This document shows positions 5,403 to 5,952 of a DNA stretch of 5,952 nucleotides, in pieces. Location of the stretch: the NCBI GenBank assembly GCA_029267455.1, contig JAJUIX010000084.1, positions 1 through 5,952 on the forward strand. Reading direction: 5' to 3'. How positions within the stretch are numbered: the stretch's first letter is position 1; each line of letters begins with the position of its first letter. The position numbers and the translations under genes are program-made. A model generated the notes under the pieces. It had not been told where the DNA came from and ran no database searches. It saw only the letters and a list, made by a program, of their open reading frames with translations. This DNA is from Enteractinococcus sp. Lineage in GTDB: Bacteria; Actinomycetota; Actinomycetes; Actinomycetales; Micrococcaceae.

Positions 5403-5952
5403 ATGTCGTCTCAAACTTCTTCGAACCCCAGTCCTGTGTTGCGTGTAGCCATCGTCGGTGCCACCGGCAAAATGGGACGCTACGCCGTGGATGCTGTGAA
5501 TAACGCCGATGATATGGAGCTCGTCGCGACCCTTTCTTCGAAAAACCCGTTAGAGGACATTACGGCCTCCGGTGCGACGCACGTCTTAGACCTCACCGTG
5601 CCCGATGTTTCCCAACAGGTAGTAGCCTTTGCCGTTGATAATGGGCTCCATACTGTTATTGGCACCTCCGGGTGGACCGAAGATAAACGCGCGCTCCTCG
5701 AATCGCAGCTGGCCGAATATCCAGACATTGGAGTGCTGATTGCACCCAACTTTTCCATTGGCTCCGTACTCGCCACCCGCTTTGCAGCCCAAGCAGCACC
5801 CTATTTTGACTCGGTCGAAATCATCGAAATGCATCACCCCAATAAGGTCGATGCCCCTTCCGGAACTGCAGTGCGTACCGCCGAGATGATTGCTCAATCC
5901 CGTAAGCAGGCCGGTGTCGGCCCGTCACCGGATGCGACGACCCACGATCCCG
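5403..5952 (+). CDS. dapB: 4-hydroxy-tetrahydrodipicolinate reductase, N-terminal part (3'-truncated)
   Basis: DapB reduces 4-hydroxy-tetrahydrodipicolinate with NAD(P)H in the lysine/meso-diaminopimelate pathway, which feeds peptidoglycan and protein synthesis in the cytoplasm. The 183 visible residues include the Rossmann dinucleotide-binding loop VGATGKMGR (18-26), the VIGTSGW segment, the APNFSIGSVL motif at the domain junction, and the substrate-binding signature HHPNKVDAPSGTA (144-156), where His144 and Lys148 correspond to the catalytic His159 and Lys163 of E. coli. The frame is open to the window edge; about 60-70 residues are missing if the length is typical. ATG 5403 gives a polar N-terminal extension of about 12 residues before the first strand. 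GTG 5436 is an in-frame alternative. The only SD-like stretch, GAGGA (5396-5400), lies just 2 nt from the ATG, which suits a leaderless start better. Confidence 0.96.
   Translation, partial: MSSQTSSNPSPVLRVAIVGATGKMGRYAVDAVNNADDMELVATLSSKNPLEDITASGATHVLDLTVPDVSQQVVAFAVDNGLHTVIGTSGWTEDKRALLESQLAEYPDIGVLIAPNFSIGSVLATRFAAQAAPYFDSVEIIEMHHPNKVDAPSGTAVRTAEMIAQSRKQAGVGPSPDATTHDP

Noticed and set aside
5187..5414. 75-residue minus-strand frame over the pnp-dapB spacer
   Set aside because: It runs through the terminator hairpin and the dapB start, and its sequence resembles no family I know.

Overview
The window looks like a chromosomal housekeeping locus from an actinobacterium, most likely a member of the Micrococcaceae with fairly low GC for that group (by eye mid-50s percent; Yaniella or Enteractinococcus-like is a guess). 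Three things point there: the gene order (small membrane proteins, ribF, rpsO, pnp, dapB), an RibF and PNPase of actinobacterial type, and a structured pnp leader resembling the Actino-pnp RNA motif. All genes found are on the + strand.

Layout: 1-592 holds the 3' end of one small membrane-protein gene and a complete second one (141 aa, four predicted membrane segments), overlapping by 8 bp. At 627-1616 is ribF, the bifunctional riboflavin kinase/FAD synthetase, and directly abutting it at 1617-2402 is an unassigned class I SAM-dependent methyltransferase. A 111-nt leader with competing hairpins and an 8-nt anti-Shine-Dalgarno match precedes rpsO (ribosomal protein S15, 2514-2783). The 219-nt rpsO-pnp spacer holds a GC-rich terminator-like hairpin, a possible promoter, a small hairpin and a nested ~100-nt stem-loop, followed by pnp (polynucleotide phosphorylase, 740 aa, 3003-5225). 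A strong hairpin terminator closes pnp. After about 125 nt more, dapB (4-hydroxy-tetrahydrodipicolinate reductase) begins at 5403 and runs off the window; its -10 element is placed so that the mRNA may be leaderless.

The genes link flavin cofactor supply, ribosome assembly and RNA turnover, a conserved actinobacterial neighbourhood, and then lysine/diaminopimelate synthesis for the cell wall. I see no mobile element, phage gene, CRISPR array, tRNA or rRNA, and no undescribed multi-gene system. The interest lies in the RNA-level control regions around rpsO, pnp and dapB and in two local gene-order differences: a methyltransferase between ribF and rpsO, and no M16 peptidase gene between pnp and dapB.
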